A stretch of 64,000 nt of DNA, taken from contig CANTFG010000129.1 in NCBI GenBank assembly GCA_947652605.1, forward strand, positions 124,001-188,000. Reading direction: 5' to 3'. The translations under genes and the position numbers were made by a program. The notes under the pieces were generated by a model. It searched no databases. It was not told the DNA's origin and saw only the letters and a program-made list of their open reading frames with translations. Below are positions 1-10,112 of the stretch, piece after piece (the first letter of the stretch is position 1; each line of letters starts with the position of its first letter). The stretch comes from Elmis aenea. Lineage: Eukaryota; Arthropoda; Insecta; Coleoptera; Elmidae.

Positions 1-1626
1 AACGCCGATGCATTATCACGCATCGAACTTAATATGAATGAAACCCAAAAACATTCGAAAGGTATATTCGAATACATGGACAATTTCAATGAACAAATGA
101 AAAACGTAAACACTCCAAAACACAATGATACCGAATCATTAGTGGTAGAAGTGGAAAATTTAAACGAACGCGAAAATCTAAACGATGACGAAACTGTACA
201 TTCAAATCAAGATGAAAATCCTATTATAGGCATTCCAATCACTGAATATCCAGTAAACTTTGGTAAAAATCAGATTGTTATCTCAGAAACAAATTACTCA
301 CCATCGTCCCCTTCAGTCATAAAACTTTATAAAGACAGGCAAAGAATTCTAGTCCAGTTTTCCAAGAACAACTATGAAAAAGAAATAATTAATTTTATTA
401 AAGAATTTATAGTACCCAAAGTCAAATATTACACTTATTTTGAAGATCCGTTATATGAAAAATTCTGTAACATACTTCAAAAATATTTTAAAAGTTCAAG
501 CATCAACATGATTAGGTGTACTAAAAAATTAATCGATATTATTGACGAAGACGAAATAATACAAACGATAAGAAATTACCATGAAGGTAAAACAAACCAT
601 CGCGGTTTAGACGAAACAGAAAATAGGATCAAAATTTCATATTATTGGCCAAATCAGCGAAAGTCAATCCAAACTTTTATAAACAATTGTGAGATTTGTC
701 AAATAACGAAATACGATAGAAACCCGTTAAAACTTAAATTTAATATAACCCCTACAGCGGTTAGACCATTCCAAATTTTACATATTGACAGTATAACACT
801 AGAGAAAGTTAAATTCTTAACTATAATTGATTCATTTTCGAAGTACTGTCAAGCATATAAATTGAATTCGTCCCAAGGTATTGAAGTAGTTAACAGTTTA
901 ATAAAATATTTTACACACCATTGCATACCAGAACAAATTGTTTCTGACAATGGTACAGAATTCAACAATTCAATGCTAAGAGAACTACTAGATGTTCATA
1001 AAGTAAAAATTCATTTTATTAGTTCTCAACATCCCGAATCAAACGGCCTTATCGAACGTTTTCACTCAACATTAATTGAACACATAAGATTATTAAATAA
1101 TCAAAGTGTCTATAAAGACGAACCAATCGAAATAAAGGTAAATTATGCACTATTAGCATATAATAATTCTATTCATTCGGTAACAAACCTAAAACCGTAT
1201 GAAATAATTTCTGGTCATTTAGGAACAGAATCTCCGTTTGATATAGAAGTAGATAAGCAATTAATTAATAATTATATTTTAAGACATAGAGATAAGGTTA
1301 AGTTACTTTATAAAAAGTTAAACGAAGATATACAAAATAAGAAAGAACACACAATCAATAAATTAAATGAAAACAGAGAAAATGTTGTTGAAATTCCTAC
1401 AAGAGTATTTGTAAGAAACAAACAAAAACAGCAAAAAACTAAAAATAAGTTTAAGCCGGAAACTATAAAACAAGTTAATTCTGAATTAAAAACTGCTAAA
1501 ATAATAACAAAACATTGTAACACAACTGAAAATATTCACCTTTCTAATATTAAAAGACCCAGACAAAACACTTATCAATTTAAAAATATTCCAGGTTCCT
1601 TTCAATCGGACAAGGAGCAGAAATAA
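1..1626 (+). CDS. Gypsy/errantivirus Pol polyprotein, C-terminal part with integrase (5' end outside window)
   Basis: The frame is already open at base 1 and reads NADALSRI, the usual end of the RNase H/tether region in Ty3/gypsy Pol, so the ATG at 34 is internal. The integrase follows. Its zinc-binding H-x5-H and C-x2-C (NNCEIC) lie near residues 185-225 counted from that ATG. The DDE core has D252 (HIDS), D305 (SDNGTEF) and E341 (GLIERFH), with the classic 35-residue D-to-E spacing. The C-terminus is lysine- and asparagine-rich and I see no chromodomain. The enzyme would insert the cDNA into the host chromosome in the nucleus. The frame has no stop until 1626, so this copy is fairly young. 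An env-like frame follows, which places the element with the errantiviruses rather than env-less gypsy lineages. Gag, protease and most of the reverse transcriptase lie outside the window. Confidence 0.93.
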   Translation, partial: NADALSRIELNMNETQKHSKGIFEYMDNFNEQMKNVNTPKHNDTESLVVEVENLNERENLNDDETVHSNQDENPIIGIPITEYPVNFGKNQIVISETNYSPSSPSVIKLYKDRQRILVQFSKNNYEKEIINFIKEFIVPKVKYYTYFEDPLYEKFCNILQKYFKSSSINMIRCTKKLIDIIDEDEIIQTIRNYHEGKTNHRGLDETENRIKISYYWPNQRKSIQTFINNCEICQITKYDRNPLKLKFNITPTAVRPFQILHIDSITLEKVKFLTIIDSFSKYCQAYKLNSSQGIEVVNSLIKYFTHHCIPEQIVSDNGTEFNNSMLRELLDVHKVKIHFISSQHPESNGLIERFHSTLIEHIRLLNNQSVYKDEPIEIKVNYALLAYNNSIHSVTNLKPYEIISGHLGTESPFDIEVDKQLINNYILRHRDKVKLLYKKLNEDIQNKKEHTINKLNENRENVVEIPTRVFVRNKQKQQKTKNKFKPETIKQVNSELKTAKIITKHCNTTENIHLSNIKRPRQNTYQFKNIPGSFQSDKEQK

Positions 1627-3239
1627 AAAACGTCACCCAAAACTTAGGTATATTACCAATTAATTTAGGAGTAGCTAAACTACAACGCACGAAACATACT
1701 TTTGTACATTATTACAGTTTAAAATCGTTATTTGAAGAATACGACAATTTAAACACCCAATATGAAAATTTAAAATTAAGTACTTTAAATGATAGCACTT
1801 ATAACAGAGAGTTCGACAATTACGATAAAATTGTTCGATTTACGCAAACAACGATTAATGATAAAATTAATAATATTAATATGCACTCACCCAATATTAG
1901 AAATAAGCGAGGTATAATTAATGGATTAGGAACGGTGTTAAAGACATTGACTGGTAACTTAGATGCCGAAGATGGCGAAAGAATTAATAAAATTCTAAAT
2001 CACATGCAAACCAACCAACAAAAAATTCAAAGTCAACTAAGTATGCAGTACACTGTTAATAACCAAATCATAAAAATATTTAACGATACAATACAAGATA
2101 TTCAACATAATGAATTAGTTTTAAAATCAAGAATTTTACAATTAAATGAAATATTAAAGAATGAAATTGCACATCAGAATATTCTTTTTGCAAAAGATAT
2201 TTACAATCAATTAATAATACTTTATAATGCTATATTAAATATCCTACAAGATATGGAAAATTCTTTAACTTTTTGTAAACTACAAGTTTTACACCCAAGT
2301 ATAATAACAATTGATGATCTGTTCTTAGAACTACAAAGAATTTCTGTTTATTATAAGAATCAGTTACCATTTGAATTAAAATATGATAATATCTTAGATT
2401 TCGAATCTATTATTGAAGTTAACTGTAAGGTTCAGCCCAATCAAATTATTTACTTTTTATCAATACCCATTGATTTTGAAACAGAATTTAATTTATATTA
2501 CTTATTACCAATCCCCACCAAGTATGAATCACAATTTATAACTATAATTCCTGATGTCAAATTTTTATTGAAATCCAATGATAATAAAATAATACCTCTA
2601 AGTGACATTTGTACCAAAGGTAAAATATTTCAATGTCCGAGTTATTTACAAACAAACCACCTGTCGCTATGCGAAAAGCAAATTTTATTAGAAGGACACT
2701 CAAACCAGTGCCGCCATGTGGAATTGGATATTAAAGAAAATCACCTAGAAATAATTCCCGAAATCAACCAATACTTGGGAGTATTTCCATTGGAAGAAAA
2801 TATTATTATCAAGTGCCAACAAGAAACCGAAACGAAGACACTTAAAGGAATTTACTTAATAAAACAAAATTCCTGCAAACTATACTGCAATCAACGGGAA
2901 ATAACATTTCGAGACGAAACATTTGGCAAACCATTAGTGATCAACGCCCCACAGCTAACACCCATGAAAAACAAAAATGCTGATACCAAGATAAATTTAA
3001 GAACACTAAATTTAAAAGAACTACCGTCAAATCCTTCCACACCTATTATAGAACAAGAATTTAAATATTATGTGCCAAGTGCATGGACAGTGATTGTGTA
3101 CATAATACTCATAATTATCGGTTGTTTCTTAACTATAAAGTGTATCAAAAATAGAAAACAGAAGAAAAATCTAAATCAATCAATCAAAACGAAAACAGAA
3201 GAAAGAAAAATCAATCTTCCAGAGGAAGCTAAATTCTAA
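1584..3239 (+). CDS. Errantivirus Env-like fusion glycoprotein (start probably supplied by splicing)
   Basis: A frame open from 1584 to the TAA at 3237-3239 overlaps the end of pol. The first ATG is at 1881, but the frame reads on upstream without stops, so the true N-terminus is probably joined by splicing, as in gypsy-type env mRNAs. Just after the ATG comes a basic RNKR site followed by a glycine-rich hydrophobic stretch (GIINGLGTVLK), the cleavage site and fusion-peptide layout of the insect errantivirus/baculovirus F-type Env family. Cysteines cluster in the ectodomain around residues 245-340 of the ATG-started frame. A membrane segment (VIVYIILIIIGCFL) lies about 45 residues from the C-terminus and is followed by a basic cytoplasmic tail. 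No signal peptide is visible in the open part. I infer the function from layout; membership in the F-type family is likely but untested. Confidence 0.84.
   Translation, partial: KYSRFLSIGQGAEIKNVTQNLGILPINLGVAKLQRTKHTFVHYYSLKSLFEEYDNLNTQYENLKLSTLNDSTYNREFDNYDKIVRFTQTTINDKINNINMHSPNIRNKRGIINGLGTVLKTLTGNLDAEDGERINKILNHMQTNQQKIQSQLSMQYTVNNQIIKIFNDTIQDIQHNELVLKSRILQLNEILKNEIAHQNILFAKDIYNQLIILYNAILNILQDMENSLTFCKLQVLHPSIITIDDLFLELQRISVYYKNQLPFELKYDNILDFESIIEVNCKVQPNQIIYFLSIPIDFETEFNLYYLLPIPTKYESQFITIIPDVKFLLKSNDNKIIPLSDICTKGKIFQCPSYLQTNHLSLCEKQILLEGHSNQCRHVELDIKENHLEIIPEINQYLGVFPLEENIIIKCQQETETKTLKGIYLIKQNSCKLYCNQREITFRDETFGKPLVINAPQLTPMKNKNADTKINLRTLNLKELPSNPSTPIIEQEFKYYVPSAWTVIVYIILIIIGCFLTIKCIKNRKQKKNLNQSIKTKTEERKINLPEEAKF
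1585..1594 (+). promoter_or_regulatory. Candidate env splice acceptor
   Basis: The first AG after the last upstream in-frame stop (TAA, 1581-1583) is at 1593-1594 in the context ATATTCCAG. Splicing here would open the env frame a few codons later. The polypyrimidine tract is weak, so this is a guess based mainly on position. Confidence 0.3.
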
Positions 3240-3248
3240 GGAGGGAGG
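3238..3248 (+). other. Polypurine tract (plus-strand primer site)
   Basis: The run AAGGAGGGAGG overlaps the env stop codon and directly abuts the predicted LTR start. This is where LTR elements prime plus-strand DNA. Purity and position make the call firm. Confidence 0.8.
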
Positions 3249-3477
3249 AGTTACATATTGGTTCCCAGCTTATTCAGCAACTTGCAGCGGCTTCTTATCA
3301 TCAACACTTTGCGTTTCTCAGTAATATAATATGATACCCGTACAAGATGTAAAACTCATGTACTTTTATAATCTTGTAATTTTTATTAGTTAGAATCTAG
3401 CCTTCAGCTAAATAGTATGTATTTTGGATAATAAAACCTTTTTTAAAAAGACCTTACGGTAAAGTAGAAAAGTAACT
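3249..3477 (+). repeat. 3' LTR of the errantivirus, 229 bp
   Basis: The LTR begins AGTTAC immediately after the polypurine tract and ends GTAACT, a perfect 6-bp terminal inverted repeat of the AGT...ACT kind used by errantiviruses. The next four bases are TGTA, which fits the YRYR target preference of this group. Inside are an arthropod-type initiator TCAGT (3318-3322) and a polyadenylation signal AATAAA (3430-3435). The 5' LTR is outside the window, so LTR divergence (age) cannot be read here. Confidence 0.85.
3318..3322 (+). promoter_or_regulatory. Initiator (TCAGT) in the LTR
   Basis: TCAGT matches the arthropod initiator consensus and lies about 110 bases before the AATAAA at 3430, which is the expected R-region arrangement. 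There is no convincing TATA box about 30 bases upstream. Confidence 0.45.
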
Positions 3478-3544
3478 TGTATTAATTTTGTAGCAGATGG
3501 AACAGCCGACTAAACCATCCGGTGAACTTTCAGAGGCTGTGATG

Positions 3545-3592
3545 AAACGCGATATCGATACTGCGCAGAATCCTGATAGTACATTGGCTCGT
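3545..3592 (+). repeat. Fragment of the repeat also found at 19804-20080
   Basis: Bases around AACGCGATATCGATACTGCG and the following CCTGATAGTACATTGG match, in reverse complement, the left end of the inverted-repeat element at 19804. This copy is one terminal arm only. Confidence 0.7.
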
Positions 3593-3683
3593 TCATGGCG
3601 TTGTTGGAACAAACCTTATGAGGCCGTAACTAATGTTTGAATCCCACTTAAGCCAAAACATGACCGAATCATAAAAATATAAA

Positions 3684-3788
3684 GACTCTGTGACTCTGTG
3701 ACTCTGTGACTCTGTGACTCTGTGACTCTGTGACTCTGTGACTCTGTGACTCTGTGACTCTGTGACTCTGTGACTCTGTGACTCTGTA
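3684..3788 (+). repeat. 8-bp tandem array (GACTCTGT), about 13 copies
   Basis: Near-perfect head-to-tail GACTCTGT units fill 105 bases, with only the last unit diverged. It is a young minisatellite. The reverse strand reads ACAGAGTC repeats. No coding role is apparent. Confidence 0.97.
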
Positions 3789-4450
3789 ACGCATGAATAT
3801 AGCTACAAAATATCTGTAACGCAGTAAACTACTACGGGTTCATTTGACCGACTGAGTTGTGCCTAATGAACCGTAAATTTTTACTCACCGGTAACATAAC
3901 AGTGTCTAACTTGCAGCTCACGGTATTATAAAAAGTAATAATAGTTTAAATTTAAGATATACAATATACCCGTCCTAGGACGGGCTAACGTGCTAGTAAA
4001 AATATAAAGACGGTGTTTGTTTAAGAAATATACAAACTTTCTTTATTATTATAATGCACTACAAATGGAGGAAAAATATTATTTTTTGCAGGCGTATTCA
4101 CAGCAAGAATATTAAAAGATAATAAATACTTTTTACGAAGTACCCATGTGCGGAGTCTCAAAACAATTGTGTTTATTTACATTTAATATGATTCAAATTG
4201 CCCAAAATGTTAAATGCGCAATCCAATAACCTTATAGAAGTTTAAGTTTGTTTAATATATGTGACCGTGAACTGTAGCATCGGCGAAAAAATCATGAAAA
4301 CATCTGCAGGTTATTTTGAAAGTACAATAAAAACTTTAATTTTGAGCTTAGGTGCTGAAATTTTAATAATTTGTGTTCATATAGTGTATGAGCTTTTTAG
4401 TTTATAAAATGTCACAAAGTTGTCTCTATATTTTGATACAATTTACTTAT
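3789..4450. other. No gene recognised
   Basis: This is AT-rich sequence between the 8-bp array and the gap-truncated mariner. The only structure I see is a perfect 16-bp palindrome, CCCGTCCTAGGACGGG, at 3969-3984, which stands out in an AT-rich background. Confidence 0.6.
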
Positions 4451-4515
4451 TTACGCACTTTGTAAAGCCAAATTAATAAAAGTTTGACAGCGTTTTCCTC
4501 TAAATTTTATATATA

Positions 4516-4715
4516 NNNNNNNNNNNNNNNNNNNNNNNNNNNNNNNNNNNNNNNNNNNNNNNNNNNNNNNNNNNNNNNNNNNNNNNNNNNNNNNNNNNNN
4601 NNNNNNNNNNNNNNNNNNNNNNNNNNNNNNNNNNNNNNNNNNNNNNNNNNNNNNNNNNNNNNNNNNNNNNNNNNNNNNNNNNNNNNNNNNNNNNNNNNNN
4701 NNNNNNNNNNNNNNN
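4516..4715. other. Assembly gap (200 N)
   Basis: Exactly 200 N, a typical placeholder length. It falls inside a transposon with about 480-bp inverted repeats, a structure that readily breaks assemblies. Real sequence is missing here and its size is unknown. Confidence 1.
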
Positions 4716-5303
4716 CGCTCTGAATTTACATTTTCCTCATAAAAATAAGGACCGAGTATTTTTGTACCAAGAATGGCACACCAAACATTGATACTAAAAA
4801 CATGTTGATCACGTCTTTCAACCGTTAAGTGTGGATTTTCCCTCGCCCAGTAAATATGATTTTTTCTATTAAATAATCCATTGTTTGTAAATTTTGCCTC
4901 GTCAGTAAATAAAATTGATTCTATCCAAATCTGTTGGGTACAACGTATTTCCAATATGATGATGATAAGGATTAAAATTATTTTGTTTTAAAATTATTCT
5001 TGCTTGTTCTCTGGATACGTTACACTCAAGTCCGATTTCTCGTACAGATGCAGTTGGTTTAAAAGTATTGTATGCAAAAACAAGTACCTCTGTATCTTCA
5101 TTAAAATTTATTTTGGCATCTTTTGGTTTAGAAAATGATCCATACTGTTTTAAATTAGCTTCGAGTTTTGCAAACAATCTTTTATCTGGCTGCCTTCTTT
5201 CCATGTATGTTAGTAGATATAATTCCGATGCTGCGTTTACATCACGATTACAACTGTAGTAGCAAAATAACATATAATTTTTTTCTTCCCTCGAATAAGC
5301 CAT
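4716..5303 (-). pseudogene. Mariner-like transposase, copy 1 (deletion plus gap)
   Basis: From the ATG at 5303-5301 it encodes the N-terminal helix-turn-helix region (MAYSREEKNYMLF..., of the DUF4817 type often found before mariner transposases) that binds the terminal repeats. Compared with the copy at 37911, about 59 bases are missing after the codons for YPTDLDR (near 4923), which shifts the frame just before the first catalytic aspartate. The downstream FTDEAKF region (catalytic D) is present in another frame and is then lost in the N gap. Unlike copy 2, the start region here is intact. The enzyme would cut and paste the element at TA sites in the nucleus. This copy cannot make a full protein. 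Confidence 0.88.
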
Positions 5304-5900
5304 ATTTTTTATTTTTTTAAACTTTTATCACAATTACTTAACACATTCACATCAGTAATTAGCAGCAAAACAGAACTTAGTTTGACAACTAATTTAAAAA
5401 AAACAAAAAATGCTCTCCAGTTCCAAGGCACTCACATACTATTTAGTAATAATTTCGGTTTTTGCAAATTGTAAGAAAACTAATGGAAATAGATATGACA
5501 ACCCATACATTTTTGAAATCAGAAGAAAATAAGCTATTTAATGAACCCATAGCCAACTATGGTTGCCATTTAAAAAAAGTCAAGTTTGGCTTATATCTCG
5601 AAAATCGAGTGAGCTATGACTTTTTAAATATTTTTTTCTAATTCTACGTAAAAATATCTAAAGGAATCAATTCACACTTTGGTTTTAACATAGGTGGCTG
5701 TGGAATTATTTACCATTGAAAAAATCGTCTGTTTTTGGTTTTTTCAAAATATTTAAAAAAGTTGAAGGTGTAGACCAAATGTCAAAATGGCATTAAATTC
5801 GTCTTGAAATTCTGCCCAACTTTGCTAATTTAACCGACTTTGTTACTCTTGTAATAACAAAGTTACCCATACAACACATGTAGATTATTGTCACCCTGTA
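4716..5900 (-). mobile_element. Long-TIR mariner, copy 1 (cut by the assembly gap)
   Basis: The minus-strand element begins at 5900 with TACAGGGTGACAATAATC and has a terminal repeat of about 490 bases (roughly 5407-5900) nearly identical to both ends of the complete copy at 37314-39607. The transposase follows at 5303-4716 and runs into the N gap. Its other end is not visible on the far side of the gap (4451-4515), so about 1 kb of element is either inside the gap or absent. Confidence 0.92.
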
Positions 5901-7037
5901 TACATGGTAAATATATATGAATTACTTCCGTCTCAGTTTTTTTTTAACCAAAAATTTACTTACATCACTTTAATAACGAACGGTTCAAATGTAACTTTCT
6001 GCTAACTCAATCGAAACTATCTCTTATATAAAACGAGATTCCTATAGTGGCCGGAATTAGGTGACAACCCCGCAAAATGCTTAATTAAACTTATCTAATT
6101 TATAAGTTATAAAAATTATTTATAAGTTCTTGCTCAGCTGGAGTAGAAGACAAAAAGGTTTAAAGGGATTATGCACGAAATTTATCACTACAATAACTGC
6201 AAATGTGATTAAATTCAAAATCAACCGTGTACGAAATTTAACAAGACTCAATTTCAGAAACAATATATTAGAAGCTATAATAACGCGACCGGGAGGTCCA
6301 AAGCTGTTCTTGGCACGACTTTTATTCATATATTGCCAATCGTCGTCTGAATATAGCTATTAAATATGTATTTCTGCACAGGTTACACTCTAAAGATTCT
6401 ATTTATGTTCACATCTGAATGTAAATCATTAAAGAACTGTTAAGGGTGATTTAAATAAGCTTCATAAGCAATGGCTTGACATATTATACGGTGAGGTTAT
6501 AAAGTTGAACCTTTTCAGTTAAATCACACGATTATCAAATGAATAAAAAATGTTCGTTGTAGTTTACAACCCATTTTAAAAACTTGGTTTCTAAGTAATG
6601 ATTTTTGTAATATGTACTATGTTTTAGTTATTAGTGGATAGAAATTAAATGATATAGGTATGAAAATACCAAAATGCTATATAAAAATACCGAAATGCTA
6701 TACAAAAATACAAAAATACTATATAAAACATATTAAAATGGTATATAAAAAAATATTAACATGGTATTAAATAGTCGTGTACAATAGTATTTTACATAAA
6801 AAGAGTTTTAGGAAGCACATTACGCACGAGTGGAAAAATTACGCACGGAGCCGTGTAGTGGCGAGTGCGTAACTGCTTTGCAACTCGTGTTTTGTGGCAT
6901 ACTTTTTCTACAATCACATAATACCTACGATTATAACAGGTTTTTGGGTAATATACACGTGTCCCATGTATTTAAAGGCAGTTGAAAATATGAAACTATA
7001 TACGGAGTTATATGAAAACTCATCACAAAATAAATAG
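5901..7037. other. No gene recognised; degenerate tandem repeats
   Basis: The open frames here overlap on opposite strands and show no protein motif. At 6660-6770 a degenerate repeat of about 20 bases built on AAAATGCTATATAAAAATAC occurs about five times. At 6819-6885 a small CpG-richer patch has imperfect inverted TACGCAC/GTGCGTA words. The upstream part of the LINE at 7098 is not visible here. Confidence 0.6.
6660..6770 (+). repeat. Degenerate about 20-bp tandem repeat
   Basis: Successive units such as CAAAATGCTATATAAAAATAC and CGAAATGCTATACAAAAATAC recur with small changes, then decay toward 6770. Confidence 0.75.
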
Positions 7038-7097
7038 CAATTAAGTTACAAAAATAGTTCTTCTAATTCTAGTAGCCTTAAATCAGTTCATATTAAT

Positions 7098-9893
7098 ATG
7101 CAAAGTCTGAGATATAAAACAATTGATCTCGAAGTATTTCTTGAAGTAAATAAATATGATATAGTTTTAATAACGGAACACTGGCTAAAATCTAATGAAA
7201 TTCCTATGTTAAATATCACGAACTATAAATTAGTAAATTTTTCAAGTAGATTGGCACAAAAAGGTGGTGGTACATTGATAATGGTTAGAGATGACTTTGT
7301 CGTCAACAGTATTGATATCAAACTGGAACTTTGCAATGAAGATAACATCGAGTATTCATTTGGTGAGTTGATATTCCAAAAAATTAAAATTATTTTGTTT
7401 TGCATATATAGATCACCTTGTGGCCTAAGTCGTATTTTCTTGAATTGGCTTGATAAAGTTCTATTTCATTTTAGTAGTAAATATAAGAATCATTTTATTT
7501 TAATTGGTGGTGACTTTAACATCGATAATAATTCATCAAATATATTAGAAAAACTTAATCAAATTTTATTGGATTACAATATTCCTGTAATTAATAATGA
7601 ACCTACAAGAATCACTAATTTGTCGAGAACCTCTATTGACTACTTAAATATTAATTTGCCGAAGCATCTTTGTAAAACTTATACGATTTCTACTTACTTT
7701 TCTGATCACCTAGCTCTCTTTTTAGAAATTGATATCCCAATAAAGCCAACAGCTATTAGACACACTGTTATCAAAAAATTAGACTTAAATAAATTTGAAC
7801 AATCTATTTCAGAAGTAAATTTTAATTTACTAATTAAATCTAGTTGCAGCGTTAACGATAATTTCAATGCTTTTCATGAAAAAATTCAAGATGTTTATAA
7901 CAACTCTGTTATATATATTAATAAAAAAGACAAGAAAAATACAAAACATAAACCTTGGATAACGAAGGGTATTAGAATATCATCTGCCAACTTTAAATGC
8001 TTATATAGACTTACCATGACAAAAAACGAGGTGATTTGTAGATACTATAAGCTCTATAAAAAAATTTATCGAAAAGTAATTATTTTAGCTAAAAAATTTT
8101 ACTATGCAAATTTTATTAAAGAACATTCGAATAAAAGTAAGGCTGCTTGGGATATTATCAATAACAACTGGGCGCTACATAAGAAAAAGCAAAACGATTT
8201 TAGTAAAATAAACATTGAAGATAAAACCATTTACAATGACAATGAAATTGGTAATGCTTTTAACACATTTTTTTCAAATATACCGTCGATGTTCAATAAT
8301 CAAGATTTTTATTCTAATACCTTACCAAGTTTTCACAAGTCTATTTATCTCTTTCCATGTGATGAAGTTGAAATCAAGAACATAATATGTAATTTAAAAT
8401 CGTCTAATGCATGTGGTATTGACAATCTATCGAACCTGATAATAAAAAAAATAAATAACTTCATCTCCAAGCCTTTAGCTATTTTAATTAATCAAAGTTT
8501 TGAAGAAGGTATTTTTCCAAATAACCTAAAGATTACTGTAGTTCAACCTATTCTTAAAAAAGGTGATGCATCTAACATTAATAATTACAGGCCTATAAGT
8601 TTAACCTCTATATTTTCTAAAATTTATGAAAAAGTCTATTATAATAGACTTTATAGCTTTTTAACACTAAATAATATTCTGTCACCTAAACAATATGGTT
8701 TTATGAAAGGCAAATCTACCAAGGATGCTTTATGCAAATTAATTAATTACGTTTATCAATATATTGATATAAAAAAGTCAACAGTGGCTGCTTTTCTTGA
8801 TCTAAGCAAAGCTTTCGACATGATATCATCCCATACCTTACTACTAGATAAGTTATATAAAATTGGCATTAGGGGTAATGCACTGCTCTGGATTAAAACT
8901 TATCTACGTGATAGAATACAATATGTACGTATTAATGAGAGGTTGTCTGATCCTTGTTTCATAAAAAAAGGTGTACCTCAGGGCTCTATCCTGGGTCCTT
9001 TATTGTTTATTATTTTTGTTAATGATATTTTTTTATTAAACCTGAAATCTGATATTATCATGTATGCGGATGATGTATCTATTATATTCAATTGTGAAAA
9101 TGAAAAAATTTTACAAAAACAAATTGAAAGAGATCTTTTTTTAATTAATAATTGGTTTAGAAAAAATTGTTTGAGTATAAATGTAAACAAGTCGAATTTT
9201 ATTTACTTTAATTTGTTCAGAGAGAGAAACTATAGTTTAGCTATCAAATTAAATAATTCTTTAGTAAGACAGTCTACCAACGCTATACTATTAGGGATCA
9301 TCATTGATGAATGTCTTAATTGGAAGGTACAAATTGATGATTTGTATAACAAAATTCAACCCTTATTATATCAAATATTTAAAATTAGAGATATGGTTTG
9401 CATTGATACCTTGATGATGCTATACTATGGGCACTTTTACTCTAGAGTATCATATTCAATTATCTTTTGGGGAGGTCACAGTAATCATTTGCGCAGAATA
9501 TTTCTATTACAAAAAAAAGTAATTAGAGCTGTTTTTCGTTTAGATTACATTTCCTCATGTAAGCCGATATTTGTTAAACATAAAATCTTAACATTACCAT
9601 CACTTCTTATTTTAGAATCGTTAATGTTCATATTTAAAAATTATGACATAATATGTCAGAATAAATCGTACCATAGTTATAATACTAGACATGGTAGTGA
9701 TCTCTCATTTCCTTTGCATAGGCTAACCAATTTTGAAAAATCACCTCTATATACTGCAATAAAATTGTATAACCATTTACCTCCTACATATAAAGGTGCA
9801 ATCAGGAAAAAGGGATTTGCTAAATTAGTGAAAGGGTTTTTGGTTGAAAACGCTTTCTACTCACTAGATGAATATCTCGATTGTGATGTATGA
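7098..9893 (+). CDS. LINE ORF2: apurinic-like endonuclease plus reverse transcriptase
   Basis: 931 residues with no stop. Residues 1-215 are an exonuclease-endonuclease-phosphatase fold: the first strand HINMQSL starts just before the ATG, then TEHW, GGDFNIDN and SDHLALF. Residues about 450-740 are the reverse transcriptase: NNYRPISLTSIFSKIYEK, FLDLSKAFDMI, GVPQGSILGPLLFIIFVND, YADDVSII (catalytic DD) and LGIIID. The C-terminus ends FLVENAFYSLDEYL, a common ending in jockey/CR1-like ORF2 proteins. It would nick target DNA and copy its own RNA at the nick. The annotated ATG cuts into the first endonuclease strand and no better ATG exists upstream, so translation as it stands would give a shortened endonuclease. 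The frame is otherwise undamaged, a sign of recent insertion. Confidence 0.94.
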   Translation: MQSLRYKTIDLEVFLEVNKYDIVLITEHWLKSNEIPMLNITNYKLVNFSSRLAQKGGGTLIMVRDDFVVNSIDIKLELCNEDNIEYSFGELIFQKIKIILFCIYRSPCGLSRIFLNWLDKVLFHFSSKYKNHFILIGGDFNIDNNSSNILEKLNQILLDYNIPVINNEPTRITNLSRTSIDYLNINLPKHLCKTYTISTYFSDHLALFLEIDIPIKPTAIRHTVIKKLDLNKFEQSISEVNFNLLIKSSCSVNDNFNAFHEKIQDVYNNSVIYINKKDKKNTKHKPWITKGIRISSANFKCLYRLTMTKNEVICRYYKLYKKIYRKVIILAKKFYYANFIKEHSNKSKAAWDIINNNWALHKKKQNDFSKINIEDKTIYNDNEIGNAFNTFFSNIPSMFNNQDFYSNTLPSFHKSIYLFPCDEVEIKNIICNLKSSNACGIDNLSNLIIKKINNFISKPLAILINQSFEEGIFPNNLKITVVQPILKKGDASNINNYRPISLTSIFSKIYEKVYYNRLYSFLTLNNILSPKQYGFMKGKSTKDALCKLINYVYQYIDIKKSTVAAFLDLSKAFDMISSHTLLLDKLYKIGIRGNALLWIKTYLRDRIQYVRINERLSDPCFIKKGVPQGSILGPLLFIIFVNDIFLLNLKSDIIMYADDVSIIFNCENEKILQKQIERDLFLINNWFRKNCLSINVNKSNFIYFNLFRERNYSLAIKLNNSLVRQSTNAILLGIIIDECLNWKVQIDDLYNKIQPLLYQIFKIRDMVCIDTLMMLYYGHFYSRVSYSIIFWGGHSNHLRRIFLLQKKVIRAVFRLDYISSCKPIFVKHKILTLPSLLILESLMFIFKNYDIICQNKSYHSYNTRHGSDLSFPLHRLTNFEKSPLYTAIKLYNHLPPTYKGAIRKKGFAKLVKGFLVENAFYSLDEYLDCDV

Positions 9894-10051
9894 TTTTCAT
9901 TTGATTTTGGGATGTGGTTTTGTCCCTATATTTTATTTTATCTGTAATCTTGTTATAAATAATTTGTTTTTTTTGTGTTGATGTTTTGTTAACGGCTTGT
10001 TTTGTTATTTGTTCTTTTTTTTGTTGTCTATAATGTATTATTCAATGTTCT

Positions 10052-10069
10052 GCTGCTTTGATCAGCAGC
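10052..10069 (+). other. 3' UTR hairpin of the LINE
   Basis: GCTGCT-TTGATC-AGCAGC forms a 6-bp stem with a 6-base loop about 40 bases before the triplet tail. The other family copy (55531-55548) has the same hairpin. LINE reverse transcriptases often recognise 3' structures; that role here is inference. Confidence 0.6.
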
Positions 10070-10112
10070 TTTTTGTCTCATGGCATTTTTTGTTTGTGGA
10101 CAATAAAGATTT

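Noticed and set aside
3684..3788. CRISPR array
   Set aside because: Units of 8 bases without spacers in a eukaryotic context; it is a simple tandem repeat.
6120..6363. ORF1 of the LINE at 7098
   Set aside because: The 77-codon frame has no zinc knuckle or other ORF1 feature and is about 700 bases away from the LINE frame.
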